Assembly: GCF_900114565.1 (NCBI RefSeq)
Contig: NZ_FOTM01000009.1
Coordinates: 84,366-148,365 of the forward strand
From: Leifsonia sp. CL147
Lineage (GTDB): Bacteria > Actinomycetota > Actinomycetes > Actinomycetales > Microbacteriaceae
DNA: 64,000 bases
Direction: 5' to 3'
This document shows positions 9,038 through 16,410 of this stretch, piece after piece (position 1 is the stretch's first letter; each line of letters starts with the position of its first letter). The notes below the pieces were generated by a model. It saw only the letters and a program-made list of their open reading frames with translations. It was not told the origin of the DNA and did not search any database. A program made the translations under genes and the position numbers.

Positions 9038-9181
9038 ATGAGTTCGACCACCTGGCGTGCCTGCGCTGCGCTCCTGCGCAGCCTCGGCCACGCCATCCTT
9101 CACGGGGACGACCGCGACGACGGCCGCCACCCGCCGGATCTGTACCGCAGGGCCCTCCTCTACGAGCGCTACCTGCGGTGA
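9038..9181 (+). CDS. small hypothetical protein (47 aa)
   Basis: A short ORF from ATG 9038 with a purine-rich GGAAGAAG ribosome site just upstream and a well-formed T-tailed terminator 10 bases after its stop, which argues it is a real gene. The product starts MSSTTWRACAALLRSLGHAI and continues with an acidic/basic stretch (HGDDRDDGRHPPDLYRRALLYERYLR is the tail, quoted here only in part as positions 22-47). It has no signal peptide or membrane helix. Function unknown. Confidence 0.45.
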   Translation: MSSTTWRACAALLRSLGHAILHGDDRDDGRHPPDLYRRALLYERYLR

Positions 9182-9190
9182 CAACCACGC

Positions 9191-9227
9191 GAAGCGCTCC
9201 CGGCCTGACCGGCCGGGGGCGCTTTTC
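9191..9227 (+). terminator. intrinsic terminator after the 47-aa gene
   Basis: Stem AAGCGCTCCCGGCC at 9192-9205 pairs with GGCCGGGGGCGCTT at 9211-9224 with one T-G wobble and a 5-base loop, followed by TTTT. It can also serve the convergent sigma-factor gene ending at 9229. Confidence 0.75.
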
Positions 9228-9228
9228 G

Positions 9229-10146
9229 TCATGTCAGGCCGAGCAGGGCCGCGACGCCGAGCCCGTCGATCCGTGCGGGGTCCGCGAGGACGTCGAGTCG
9301 CGCGATCCGGTCGCCCTCGAATTCGAAGGCCACCAGCGAGACGACCCGGCCGGACAGCACGGCAACGACGCCGGGACGTCCGCCGAGCCGGACGGGTGTG
9401 GAGTGGAGGGCGAGCCGGCCGGCGAGCACCGCCTGGGCGGCGATCGCAGACGGGCCGATGAGGTGCTGCTGCGCCGTCCCGTAGTCCGCGTCCAGCACGA
9501 CGCCGTCGTCGAGCAGAGCGAGCAGACGGTCGAGGTCGCCCTCCCGTGCCGCCGCGAGCCACGCCTCCACGAGGGCGCGCTCCCGGCGCGGATTCCGGAA
9601 CGGGACGCCGGAGCCGGGGGAGCCGGAGCCCAGGGAGCCGGAGCCGGGGGAGGCGGAGCCGTGCAGACGCCTCCTGGCGCGGGAGGCGAGCTGTCGTGCC
9701 GCTTGCGGAGAACGGCCGAGGGCGTCGGCGACCTCGTCGAACGGACGGCCGAAGACGTCGTGCAGGACGAAGGCGATCCGCTCGGCGGGGCTGAGGGCGT
9801 CGAGCACGAGCAGCAGAGCGGTCGCCACCCGGTCGCCCTGCTCTACCTCGATCTCGGGGTCACCGACGGCCGAGACCGGCTCCTCCGCCCACGGCATCAC
9901 CTGCCAGGACCGCTCGCGCGTGCGTCGGGGAGACCGCAGCAGGTCGAGGCAGACGCGCGAGACCACCGTGGTGAGCCACGCGCCCAGGTTCTCGATCCCG
10001 GAGGTGTCGGTCCGGCTCAGGCGCATCCACGTCTCCTGCACGGCGTCCTCCGCGTCGGCCGCCGAGGACAGCAGCCGCGTCGCGATCGCGGTGAGCCGCG
10101 GCCGTGCTGTTTCGAACTGTGCCGCGAGTCCTGCTGCGTCGGTCAT
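9229..10146 (-). CDS. ECF sigma factor with C-terminal SnoaL-like domain (ECF41/SigJ type)
   Basis: 305 aa, much longer than a plain ECF sigma factor. Residues 1-75 hold sigma region 2 (DAEDAVQETWMRL; WLTTVVSRVCLDLLRS). Region 4 lies at about 110-160 (LSPAERIAFVLHDVFG; RSPQAARQLASRARRRL). A Gly/Ser/Pro repeat linker (about 163-184) is followed by a SnoaL-like domain, the fused regulator of the ECF41 group. PWAEEP in the linker after region 2 and ADPARI near the end sit where ECF41 proteins have WLPEP and NPDKL. The adjacent SDR/epimerase gene and matching promoters support the assignment. It is probably autoregulated. Confidence 0.85.
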   Translation of the reverse strand: MTDAAGLAAQFETARPRLTAIATRLLSSAADAEDAVQETWMRLSRTDTSGIENLGAWLTTVVSRVCLDLLRSPRRTRERSWQVMPWAEEPVSAVGDPEIEVEQGDRVATALLLVLDALSPAERIAFVLHDVFGRPFDEVADALGRSPQAARQLASRARRRLHGSASPGSGSLGSGSPGSGVPFRNPRRERALVEAWLAAAREGDLDRLLALLDDGVVLDADYGTAQQHLIGPSAIAAQAVLAGRLALHSTPVRLGGRPGVVAVLSGRVVSLVAFEFEGDRIARLDVLADPARIDGLGVAALLGLT

Positions 10147-10172
10147 GTCACATCCACTTCCTCTCGCTCGTC
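10146..10172 (+). promoter_or_regulatory. predicted ECF41-type promoter for the epimerase gene
   Basis: TGTCACA at 10146-10152 and CGTC at 10169-10172 with 16 bases between, the arrangement reported for ECF41 promoters (TGTCACA and CGTC). The -35 element overlaps the start codon of the divergent sigma gene. Predicted start near 10180, about 47 bases before the epimerase ATG. Confidence 0.7.
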
Positions 10173-10180
10173 ACCATATC

Positions 10181-10207
10181 GACGGGCCGGAGCCGGCTTG
10201 TGTGACA
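10181..10207 (-). promoter_or_regulatory. predicted ECF41-type promoter for the sigma-factor gene
   Basis: Mirror image of the site at 10146-10172. Reading the minus strand, TGTCACA spans 10207-10201, then 16 bases, then CGTC at 10184-10181. This places the sigma gene under a promoter of its own type, implying autoregulation. Confidence 0.65.
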
Positions 10208-10226
10208 CGACGACAGGAGGACGACC

Positions 10227-11024
10227 ATGGAAGACACGATCGTGGTGACCGGAGGGACGGGCCGGATCGGGCGCAGTGTTGTCCCGCTGCTGCGGGCGGC
10301 CGGCAGGAACGTCCGGATCGTGAGCCGCCATGAGCCCGCCGTCGCTCCCGACGACCAGGGCATCACGCACGTCGTGGCCGACACCGTGGAGGATCGCGGG
10401 CTGGTGGCTGCGCTCGCGGGTGCAGAGACCGTCCTGCACCTCGCCGGGAGCCAGAAGGGCGACGACCGGGCCGCGGCCAACATCGCGCGGGCGGCGCGCG
10501 AAGCGGGGACGCGGCACCTCATTCTCATCTCGGTGATCGGCGCGGGCCGGATGCCGATCGGCTACTTCCGGGCGAAGGCGGAGTCCGAGCGGCAGGTCGC
10601 GGAGTCGGGCGTACCGTGGAGCATCCTCGCGGCCGCGCAGCTGCACGAGTTCCTCCTGCCGATGGTCGGTGGGCTCGCTCGCCTCCCCGTGACGCCGGCA
10701 CCGACAGGCCTGCGGTTCGAGCCGGTGCACCGGGAGGAGGTCGCTGAACGCCTTGCGGAGATCGCTCTCGGCACGCCGGCCGGCCGCGTCCCGGATCTCG
10801 CGGGCCCGGAGGTCCTGGAGCTCGGCGAGTTGGTCGAGAGCTACAGCGGGCGTCATCGGCCCCTCCTTCGCATCCCGGTGCCGGGCGCCGTGGGACGGGC
10901 GTACCGGGCGGGGGCCAACCTTGCCGATGCTTCCGCACAGCGCGGGCGGCGCACCTGGAGCGACTTCGTCGGCGAGCTCGCCGAGTCCGCAGTGACGGCG
11001 GGGAGGGCCGCCGCGAGAGGGTGA
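10227..11024 (+). CDS. NAD(P)-binding SDR/NmrA-like epimerase, ECF41 partner
   Basis: 265-aa Rossmann-fold protein of the atypical SDR (NmrA/epimerase) group. The cofactor motif TGGTGRIG is at residues 8-15. HLAGSQKGDD follows strand 4, and the active-site region has YFRAKAESERQV, a YxxxK-type motif in which Tyr and Lys are four apart. ECF41 sigma factors are encoded next to a carboxymuconolactone decarboxylase, an oxidoreductase or an epimerase; this gene is the expected partner. Substrate unknown. GACAGGAGG precedes the ATG. Confidence 0.85.
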   Translation: MEDTIVVTGGTGRIGRSVVPLLRAAGRNVRIVSRHEPAVAPDDQGITHVVADTVEDRGLVAALAGAETVLHLAGSQKGDDRAAANIARAAREAGTRHLILISVIGAGRMPIGYFRAKAESERQVAESGVPWSILAAAQLHEFLLPMVGGLARLPVTPAPTGLRFEPVHREEVAERLAEIALGTPAGRVPDLAGPEVLELGELVESYSGRHRPLLRIPVPGAVGRAYRAGANLADASAQRGRRTWSDFVGELAESAVTAGRAAARG

Positions 11025-11068
11025 GGGAGGTCCGAACCGACTTCGCCCCGGGCCGGGGCCTCTCGGAA

Positions 11069-11097
11069 TTGATTTATATAGACTAGCTATATATAAT
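11069..11097 (+). promoter_or_regulatory. sigma-A promoter with MarR operator in its spacer
   Basis: TTGATT at 11069-11074 and a perfect TATAAT at 11092-11097 are 17 bases apart. The spacer holds a perfect inverted repeat TATATAG-actag-CTATATA at 11075-11093 that overlaps the -10 box. The ATG of marR lies only 7 bases after the -10 box, so the transcript should be leaderless. Binding here by the MarR protein would block polymerase, giving autorepression. Confidence 0.75.
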
Positions 11098-11104
11098 CGT
11101 TCTC

Positions 11105-11569
11105 ATGCCCGAGACCCCCGAACTCCGCCAGATCATCGGCGACCTCGTCGTCGCCGCTCACCGTCTCACCCGGCTCGCCGCGCAGGTGACCGGCAGCACC
11201 GAGTCGCCCGCCACGTGGCGGACTCTCAGCGTGCTGCAGACTTCCGGCCCCGTGCGCCTCGGCGAGCTCGCCACCCAGAGTCGCGTCGCCCAGCCCACGA
11301 TGACCAAGCTCGTCCGGAACCTCGTGGAGGCGGAGTGGGTGAAGCGCATCGCCGACACGGACGACGCCCGCGCCTGGCAGATCGCGATCACCGATCGGGG
11401 AGCGGACGCGCTGCAGGCGTGGCGCACCGAGCTCGCGTCGGCCCTCGTGCCGATGTTCGCCGACCTCCGCGAGGACGAGGTGGCCGCGATGCGGACCACC
11501 GTCGAGATCATCCGCTCACGAGCCGACCTGTCGACCGCTGCCTCCGCTGCCGTCGCCGGCCGCCGCTGA
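11105..11569 (+). CDS. MarR-family transcriptional regulator
   Basis: 154-aa winged-helix regulator. The DNA-binding region is at about residues 40-95: LSVLQTSGPVRLGELATQSR, then QPTMTKLVRNLVEAEWVKR and the wing DTDDARAWQIAITDRG. Such proteins normally repress an efflux or detoxification gene and release DNA when a small phenolic or drug ligand binds. Here the next gene, 75 bases downstream on the same strand, is an MFS exporter. The operator in its own promoter supports autoregulation of the pair. Confidence 0.92.
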   Translation: MPETPELRQIIGDLVVAAHRLTRLAAQVTGSTESPATWRTLSVLQTSGPVRLGELATQSRVAQPTMTKLVRNLVEAEWVKRIADTDDARAWQIAITDRGADALQAWRTELASALVPMFADLREDEVAAMRTTVEIIRSRADLSTAASAAVAGRR

Positions 11570-11644
11570 GCCCATCCCGCCCGTCCCGCCCGATCCACCC
11601 CATCCACCTTCCACTGGAACCAACCGAGGAGTCGTCACCCCTTC

Positions 11645-12883
11645 ATGTCGCACGAGAGTCCCACCAGCATCCTGAAACAGCCGACCGCCGTCTGGGCCGT
11701 CGCGTTCGCGTCCGTCATCGCCTTCATGGGCATCGGACTGGTCGATCCGATCCTGCCCGCCATCGCCAAGAGTCTGCAGGCGACCCCCACCCAGACGGAG
11801 ATGCTCTTCACGAGCTATCTGCTGATCACCGGCGCCGCGATGTTCTTCACCAGCTGGATCTCGAGCCGGATCGGCGCGAAGAAGACCCTCCTGATCGGTC
11901 TCGCGCTCATCGTGGTGTTCGCGCTCGCTGCCGGCCTCTCGCAGAACGTCGCGACCATCATCGGCTTCCGTGCGGGCTGGGGCCTCGGCAACGCGCTGTT
12001 CATCTCCACTGCGCTGGCGACCATCGTCGGTGCGGCCTCGGGCGGAACGTCCGCGGCGATCATCCTCTATGAGGCGGCACTCGGCCTCGGCATCGCCATC
12101 GGTCCGCTGCTCGGAGGACTGCTCGGGAGCTGGAGCTGGCGCGGTCCGTTCTTCGGCACCGCGACGCTCATGGCGATCGGCTTCATCGCGATCGTCCTGC
12201 TGCTGAAGAAGAACCCCGAGAAGCCGCGGCCGACCTCCCTGTCGGCGCCGTTCCGTGCGCTGGCCAAGCCGGCCCTCGGCTTCCTCGCCGCCGCCGCCCT
12301 GTTCTACAACATCGGCTTCTTCGTGCTGCTCGCGTACACGCCGTTCGCTCTGGTGCCGCTGGGCGTCGAGGATGCGATCACGCTGGGCCTCATCTTCTTC
12401 GGCTGGGGCGTGGCGCTCGCCGTGACCTCGGTCTGGGTCGCGCCGCTCCTCACCTCCCGGCTGCCGCGGACGCGCGTGCTCTGGCTGGTGATGCCGCTCC
12501 TCGCCCTCGACCTGCTCGCCGCGGGGCTGTTCGTCGGATCGCTCCCCGCTCTCATCGTCTGCGTCATCGTCGGCGGCCTCTTGCTCGGCATCCTGAACAC
12601 GGTGCTGACGGAGTGCGTCATGGAGGCCACCGACCTGCCGCGCTCGGTCGCCTCGAGCGCCTACTCGGGCGTCCGGTTCCTCGGCGGCGCGATGGCTCCG
12701 CCGGCGGCCACCCTGCTGGCGGACACGGTGAGCCGGTCCATGCCGTTCTATGCCGGCTGCATCTCGGTGCTCGTGGCGGTCACCCTCATCGTGATCGGGA
12801 ACAAGCACCTCAAGCGAGTGGATGCGCCGCACGAGACGAGGGAGCAGGAGGCCGAAGTGCTCGCCCTGGCCGACGCCGACTGA
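11645..12883 (+). CDS. MFS multidrug efflux transporter (DHA1-like)
   Basis: 412-aa major facilitator with about 12 helices. FMGIGLVDPILPAIAKSL lies in helix 1, typical of DHA1 drug:H+ antiporters; loop 2-3 has SSRIGAKKTLLIG, a variant of the GxxxDRxGRR motif. YEAALGLGIAIGPLLGG matches antiporter motif C in helix 5. It follows marR and is probably co-transcribed with it. A hairpin terminator at 12949-12981 closes the unit. Likely exports a toxic compound; the compound cannot be told. Confidence 0.9.
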   Translation: MSHESPTSILKQPTAVWAVAFASVIAFMGIGLVDPILPAIAKSLQATPTQTEMLFTSYLLITGAAMFFTSWISSRIGAKKTLLIGLALIVVFALAAGLSQNVATIIGFRAGWGLGNALFISTALATIVGAASGGTSAAIILYEAALGLGIAIGPLLGGLLGSWSWRGPFFGTATLMAIGFIAIVLLLKKNPEKPRPTSLSAPFRALAKPALGFLAAAALFYNIGFFVLLAYTPFALVPLGVEDAITLGLIFFGWGVALAVTSVWVAPLLTSRLPRTRVLWLVMPLLALDLLAAGLFVGSLPALIVCVIVGGLLLGILNTVLTECVMEATDLPRSVASSAYSGVRFLGGAMAPPAATLLADTVSRSMPFYAGCISVLVAVTLIVIGNKHLKRVDAPHETREQEAEVLALADAD

Positions 12884-12948
12884 CGGCGACGGCCGGGCCG
12901 GACCGCGGCGGAGTCGTGGCGAGCCGGCGATCGATCCCCGGGAATGCG

Positions 12949-12981
12949 AAGAGCCGCCCTGTCCTAGCCAGGGCGGCTCTT
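12949..12981 (+). terminator. hairpin terminator between convergent genes
   Basis: AAGAGCCGCCCTG at 12949-12961 pairs perfectly with CAGGGCGGCTCTT at 12969-12981 around a 7-base loop. It lies between the MFS gene and the convergent LacI gene and can serve both strands. The remaining part of the 12884-13105 gap holds nothing else that I recognise. Confidence 0.8.
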
Positions 12982-13105
12982 CCCGTCACTACGGGCCCCG
13001 AAAGCCCGACGGGCGACCCCATCTGCCGCTCGTGCCTACCCGAAAGGCGCGCCCGGCCGGATGTCGCATAGTCATTCTTTCAGACGGGCGGCACGGATCG
13101 GCGCA

Positions 13106-14113
13106 TCAGCGCGGGGGTGCCGTGGATGACCGGACCACCAGGCTCACCGGGGAGCTCACCGAGTGGGTGCGCGGTTCGGCCCCGCCCAGCTCGTCCAAAA
13201 GGATGCGCGCGGCCGTCGCGCCCTGCTCGAACGGATCCTGCGCCATGGTGGTGAGCCCGAAGCCGGCGGCGTAGTCGTGGTCGTCGATCCCGATGACCGA
13301 GAGGTCCTCCGGCACCCGGAGGCCGCGATCGCCCGCCGCCAGGATGGCTCCGAACGCCATCTCGTCGGAGCCGGCGAAGATCGCCGTGGGGCGCGGCCCC
13401 GGCCGGTCCAGCAGCCGGTTCATCGCCGCCCGGCTCTCCGGCAGGGAGAACCCGCCCCGGATGAGCCAGTCCGGCTGCACCGGAAGTCCGGCGTCGCGCA
13501 TCGCATCCCGGAAACCGTGCAGCCGGCCGATCGGCACCTGGCTGTTCAGTCCCTCCTCGTCCTCGCCGCCGAGGTGGGCGATGGCGGTGTGGCCGAGCGA
13601 GATCAGGTGGGACGTCGCGGTGTAGGCGGTGGACTTCTCGTCGATGCCCACGCTGCGCAGCCCCTTCACCGGACCGCCGACGACGATCGTCGGATGCCCG
13701 AGCGACGCGAGCTGCTCCCGCTCCTCGGTCGTGAAGTCGAGGCAGAGCGCCAGCAGAGCATCCGTCCGCTTCCGCAGGATGCTGCGGTGGAACACCCGCT
13801 CCCGGTCGCCGCGGTGGCCGCCCAGATTGAACAGGATCATGTCGTAGCTCGCCGCCCGGAGCTCCGAATCCACCCCCTCCAGCACCTGCGTGTAGAACCA
13901 GCGGCTGACCGACGGGACGACGACCCCCATCGCCAGGGTCCGTCCGCTGGCCAGCCCCGATGCACTCGAGGACGCCACGTAGCCGAGCTCGTCGGCGGCC
14001 CGTCGAACCGCAGCCCGGGTCTTGTCGGACACGTTCGGCAGCCCGCGCAGTGCCCGCGAGACGGTGGCCGTCGAGACACCGGTCGCGCGCGCGACCTCCT
14101 CGATACCTGCCAC
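13106..14113 (-). CDS. LacI-family sugar-operon repressor
   Basis: 335 aa. The helix-turn-helix is at residues 3-25 (IEEVARATGVSTATVSRALR) with hinge region ADELGYVASSSASGLASG. The rest is the periplasmic-binding-protein-like ligand domain with GSDEMAFGAI and VIGIDDHDYA. It is the last gene of a minus-strand operon carrying a sugar ABC importer. It probably represses that operon through LacI-type palindromes at 17772-17795 upstream of the binding-protein gene. Confidence 0.93.
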   Translation of the reverse strand: MAGIEEVARATGVSTATVSRALRGLPNVSDKTRAAVRRAADELGYVASSSASGLASGRTLAMGVVVPSVSRWFYTQVLEGVDSELRAASYDMILFNLGGHRGDRERVFHRSILRKRTDALLALCLDFTTEEREQLASLGHPTIVVGGPVKGLRSVGIDEKSTAYTATSHLISLGHTAIAHLGGEDEEGLNSQVPIGRLHGFRDAMRDAGLPVQPDWLIRGGFSLPESRAAMNRLLDRPGPRPTAIFAGSDEMAFGAILAAGDRGLRVPEDLSVIGIDDHDYAAGFGLTTMAQDPFEQGATAARILLDELGGAEPRTHSVSSPVSLVVRSSTAPPR

Positions 14114-14128
14114 GATGCGCCTCCTGCT

Positions 14129-14365
14129 TCAGGAGTCCTGGTGCGCGCGGCGCTCCTCGTCGGCCTCCCGCTGCGCCAGGATGCGGCGGCGCAGCTGCAG
14201 GAGACCGACGAGGGCGAGGACGAGAACCAGCAGGGTGATCGCCCATCCGAGCGCCGGTTGCCCGGTCAGCTCGCAGACGATGGTGATGACGAGGAACGCG
14301 AACGCGAAGAACCCGACGAAGCCGATGCCCACATCGGTCGTCTCCCGCGGGTCGCTCCAGCGCAT
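14129..14365 (-). CDS. small membrane protein within the sugar ABC operon (78 aa)
   Basis: 78 residues with two hydrophobic helices at about 13-34 and 41-61, a short turn (CELTGQPALGW) and a charged tail (RRRILAQREADEERRAH). It starts 4 bases after the permease stop and ends 15 bases before the LacI start, so it is firmly inside the operon. Size and place suggest an accessory subunit or stabiliser of the importer, but no family was recognised. Confidence 0.8.
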   Translation of the reverse strand: MRWSDPRETTDVGIGFVGFFAFAFLVITIVCELTGQPALGWAITLLVLVLALVGLLQLRRRILAQREADEERRAHQDS

Positions 14366-14369
14366 CCGA

Positions 14370-15284
14370 TCAGCCCTTCACTCCGCCGGCCGTGAGGCCC
14401 GCGACGATGCGGCGCTGGAAGATCAGCACCAGGATGATCAGCGGCACCGTGACGATGGTGCCCGCCGCCATGATCGCGGTGTAGGGCTCCTGGTGCGGCT
14501 GGCTGCCGGTGAAGGAGGCGATCGCCACCGTCACGGGCTGCGTCGCGTCGCTGGAGAGCTGGCTGGAGATCAGGAACTCGTTCCACGAGGAGATGAACGC
14601 CAGGATCGCCGTCGTGAACACGGCCGGGGCCGCCAGCGGCAGGATGATCTTCCGGAACGCCTGCGCCTGGGTGCAGCCGTCGATCCGCGCTGCCTCTTCC
14701 AGGTCCCACGGCATCTCGCGGAAGAACGAGTTCAGCGTGTACACCGTCAGCGGCAGGGCGAAGGAGATCTCCGGGATGATCAGCGCCTGGTAGGTCCCCA
14801 TCCAGCCCATGTTCGTGAACAGCTGGAACAGCGGCGTGATGAGCGCGACGCCCGGGAACATCGAGGCGGCCAGGATGACGCCGAGCACGATCCCCTTGAA
14901 ACGGAAGTCGAGCCGGGCGAGCGCGTAGGAGGCGAAGATGCCGACCACGAGCGAGATGACGGTCACGCAGACGCCGATGAACAGCGAGTTCAGCAGCGCC
15001 TGGCCCAGATGGTTGCCCAGGTTGGTGGAGAGGGCCGTGACGTAGTTGTCCCAGGTGACGTGCGTGAACCACGGCGTGTTGTCGTTCGTGTAGCCGACGT
15101 CGCGGAACGACGTCACGATCATCCAGTAGAACGGCAGCAGGCACCAGAGCACGATCACGATCGCCTGCACGCCCGTGCGGATGCCGGCGTTGCGGATCCG
15201 GGAGTGCGAGCGGTTGCGGTTGCGCGTGCGGGGCAGCGCGCCCGCCTCGGCGGTGGCCGTTGCCGGCCCGGCGACGGTGGTCAT
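14370..15284 (-). CDS. sugar ABC transporter permease (MalG type)
   Basis: 304-aa inner-membrane subunit of a CUT1 sugar importer. There are six helices, starting near residue 40. The coupling EAA loop reads EEAARIDGCTQAQAFRKIILP at about 195-215 (docks on the shared ATPase). The MTTVAG start at 15284 overlaps the stop of the upstream permease by one base (TGATG). No ATPase is encoded in the operon, so a shared MsiK/UgpC-type ATPase must serve it. Confidence 0.93.
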   Translation of the reverse strand: MTTVAGPATATAEAGALPRTRNRNRSHSRIRNAGIRTGVQAIVIVLWCLLPFYWMIVTSFRDVGYTNDNTPWFTHVTWDNYVTALSTNLGNHLGQALLNSLFIGVCVTVISLVVGIFASYALARLDFRFKGIVLGVILAASMFPGVALITPLFQLFTNMGWMGTYQALIIPEISFALPLTVYTLNSFFREMPWDLEEAARIDGCTQAQAFRKIILPLAAPAVFTTAILAFISSWNEFLISSQLSSDATQPVTVAIASFTGSQPHQEPYTAIMAAGTIVTVPLIILVLIFQRRIVAGLTAGGVKG

Positions 15285-16324
15285 CACTTCGCCCCCTTCT
15301 GTTGCGTCTCCTGCGTTCGGACCACGTTCGTCCCGAGGATCCGGACGAAGATGAACGCGATCAGGAAGATGATGATGAACGTGATGGTGGACAGTGCGGC
15401 CGCGCTGTTGAAGCCCTGCCTGATCTGATCGACCACCAGGATGGACAGGGTGGTCGTGGCATGCCCGGTTCCGCCTCCACCGCCGGTGAGGATCTGCGGC
15501 AGGTCGTAGATGCGGAGCGCGTCGAGCACGCGGAACAGGATGGCGACCATCAGCGCCGGTTTCAGCAACGGCATGGTCACCCGCCAGAACCGCTGCCAGG
15601 TGGAGGCGCCGTCGACCTTGGCGGCCTCGTACACGTCCTCGGGGATGATCTGGAGTCCCGCGAGGATCAGCAGCGCCATGAACGGCGTGGTCTTCCAGGT
15701 GTCGGCGATGATCACCGCGAACCGGGACGCCCACTCGTCGGAGGTCCACAGGATGTGGGTGGAGAGGATGGCGTTGGCGACGCCGGCGAACGAGAAGATG
15801 AAGAACCACAGCTTCGCGGTCACGGCGGTTGGGATGGCCCAGGGGATCAGGATCGCGGCGCGGACGAAACCGCGTCCGCGGAACGCACGGTTCATGATCA
15901 GCGCGAACCAGAGGCCGAGGCCGGTCTCCAGGATGACCGTCGTCACCGTGAAGAAGAAGGTGACGAAGACCGCGTTCCAGAAGCCCGACCCGAGGTTGCC
16001 GGGCGGGCAGGAGATCGTGCTGCCGTTGGGTCCCATGCACTGCTGGAACAGCCAGTGGGCGTAGTTCTGGAAGCCGGCGAATCCGCCCTGCACGAACAGG
16101 CCGGTCGCCGGATCGAGACCGGCGTCCTTCTGGAAGGACATCACGATCGCCGAGACGACCGGGTAGCCGATGACCACGGCCAGAAGGATCAGGGTCGGGA
16201 GGATGAGATAGAGGGCCCAGCGGCTCTGCTGGGCACGCTGGCGTTTGGCGCCCGCACGCAGCGGCGGTCGGCCGTTCGTGCCTGTCCTGGTGGATGAGGG
16301 GGCGACGACGTTCGACGTTGACAT
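15284..16324 (-). CDS. sugar ABC transporter permease (MalF type)
   Basis: 346-aa CUT1 permease with six helices, the first at about residues 35-57. The EAA loop is YEAAKVDGASTWQRFWRVTMP near 240-260. The large segment between helices 1 and 2 includes a Cys-containing stretch (CMGPNGSTISCPPG). It lies 86 bases after the binding-protein gene and is coupled to the next permease. Confidence 0.93.
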   Translation of the reverse strand: MSTSNVVAPSSTRTGTNGRPPLRAGAKRQRAQQSRWALYLILPTLILLAVVIGYPVVSAIVMSFQKDAGLDPATGLFVQGGFAGFQNYAHWLFQQCMGPNGSTISCPPGNLGSGFWNAVFVTFFFTVTTVILETGLGLWFALIMNRAFRGRGFVRAAILIPWAIPTAVTAKLWFFIFSFAGVANAILSTHILWTSDEWASRFAVIIADTWKTTPFMALLILAGLQIIPEDVYEAAKVDGASTWQRFWRVTMPLLKPALMVAILFRVLDALRIYDLPQILTGGGGGTGHATTTLSILVVDQIRQGFNSAAALSTITFIIIFLIAFIFVRILGTNVVRTQETQQKGAK

Positions 16325-16410
16325 GTGTGCCTCCGGAAGCTCTGTCGGAAGGTGAGGGGCCGGGCGGCGGGGAAGCTCCCGCCGCCCGGCTACCGGGATT
16401 CAGGCCGCGA

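Noticed and set aside
12990..13105. Possible tRNA or small RNA after the terminator at 12949-12981
   Set aside because: Some short stems can be drawn but no cloverleaf, TTC loop or promoter could be found.
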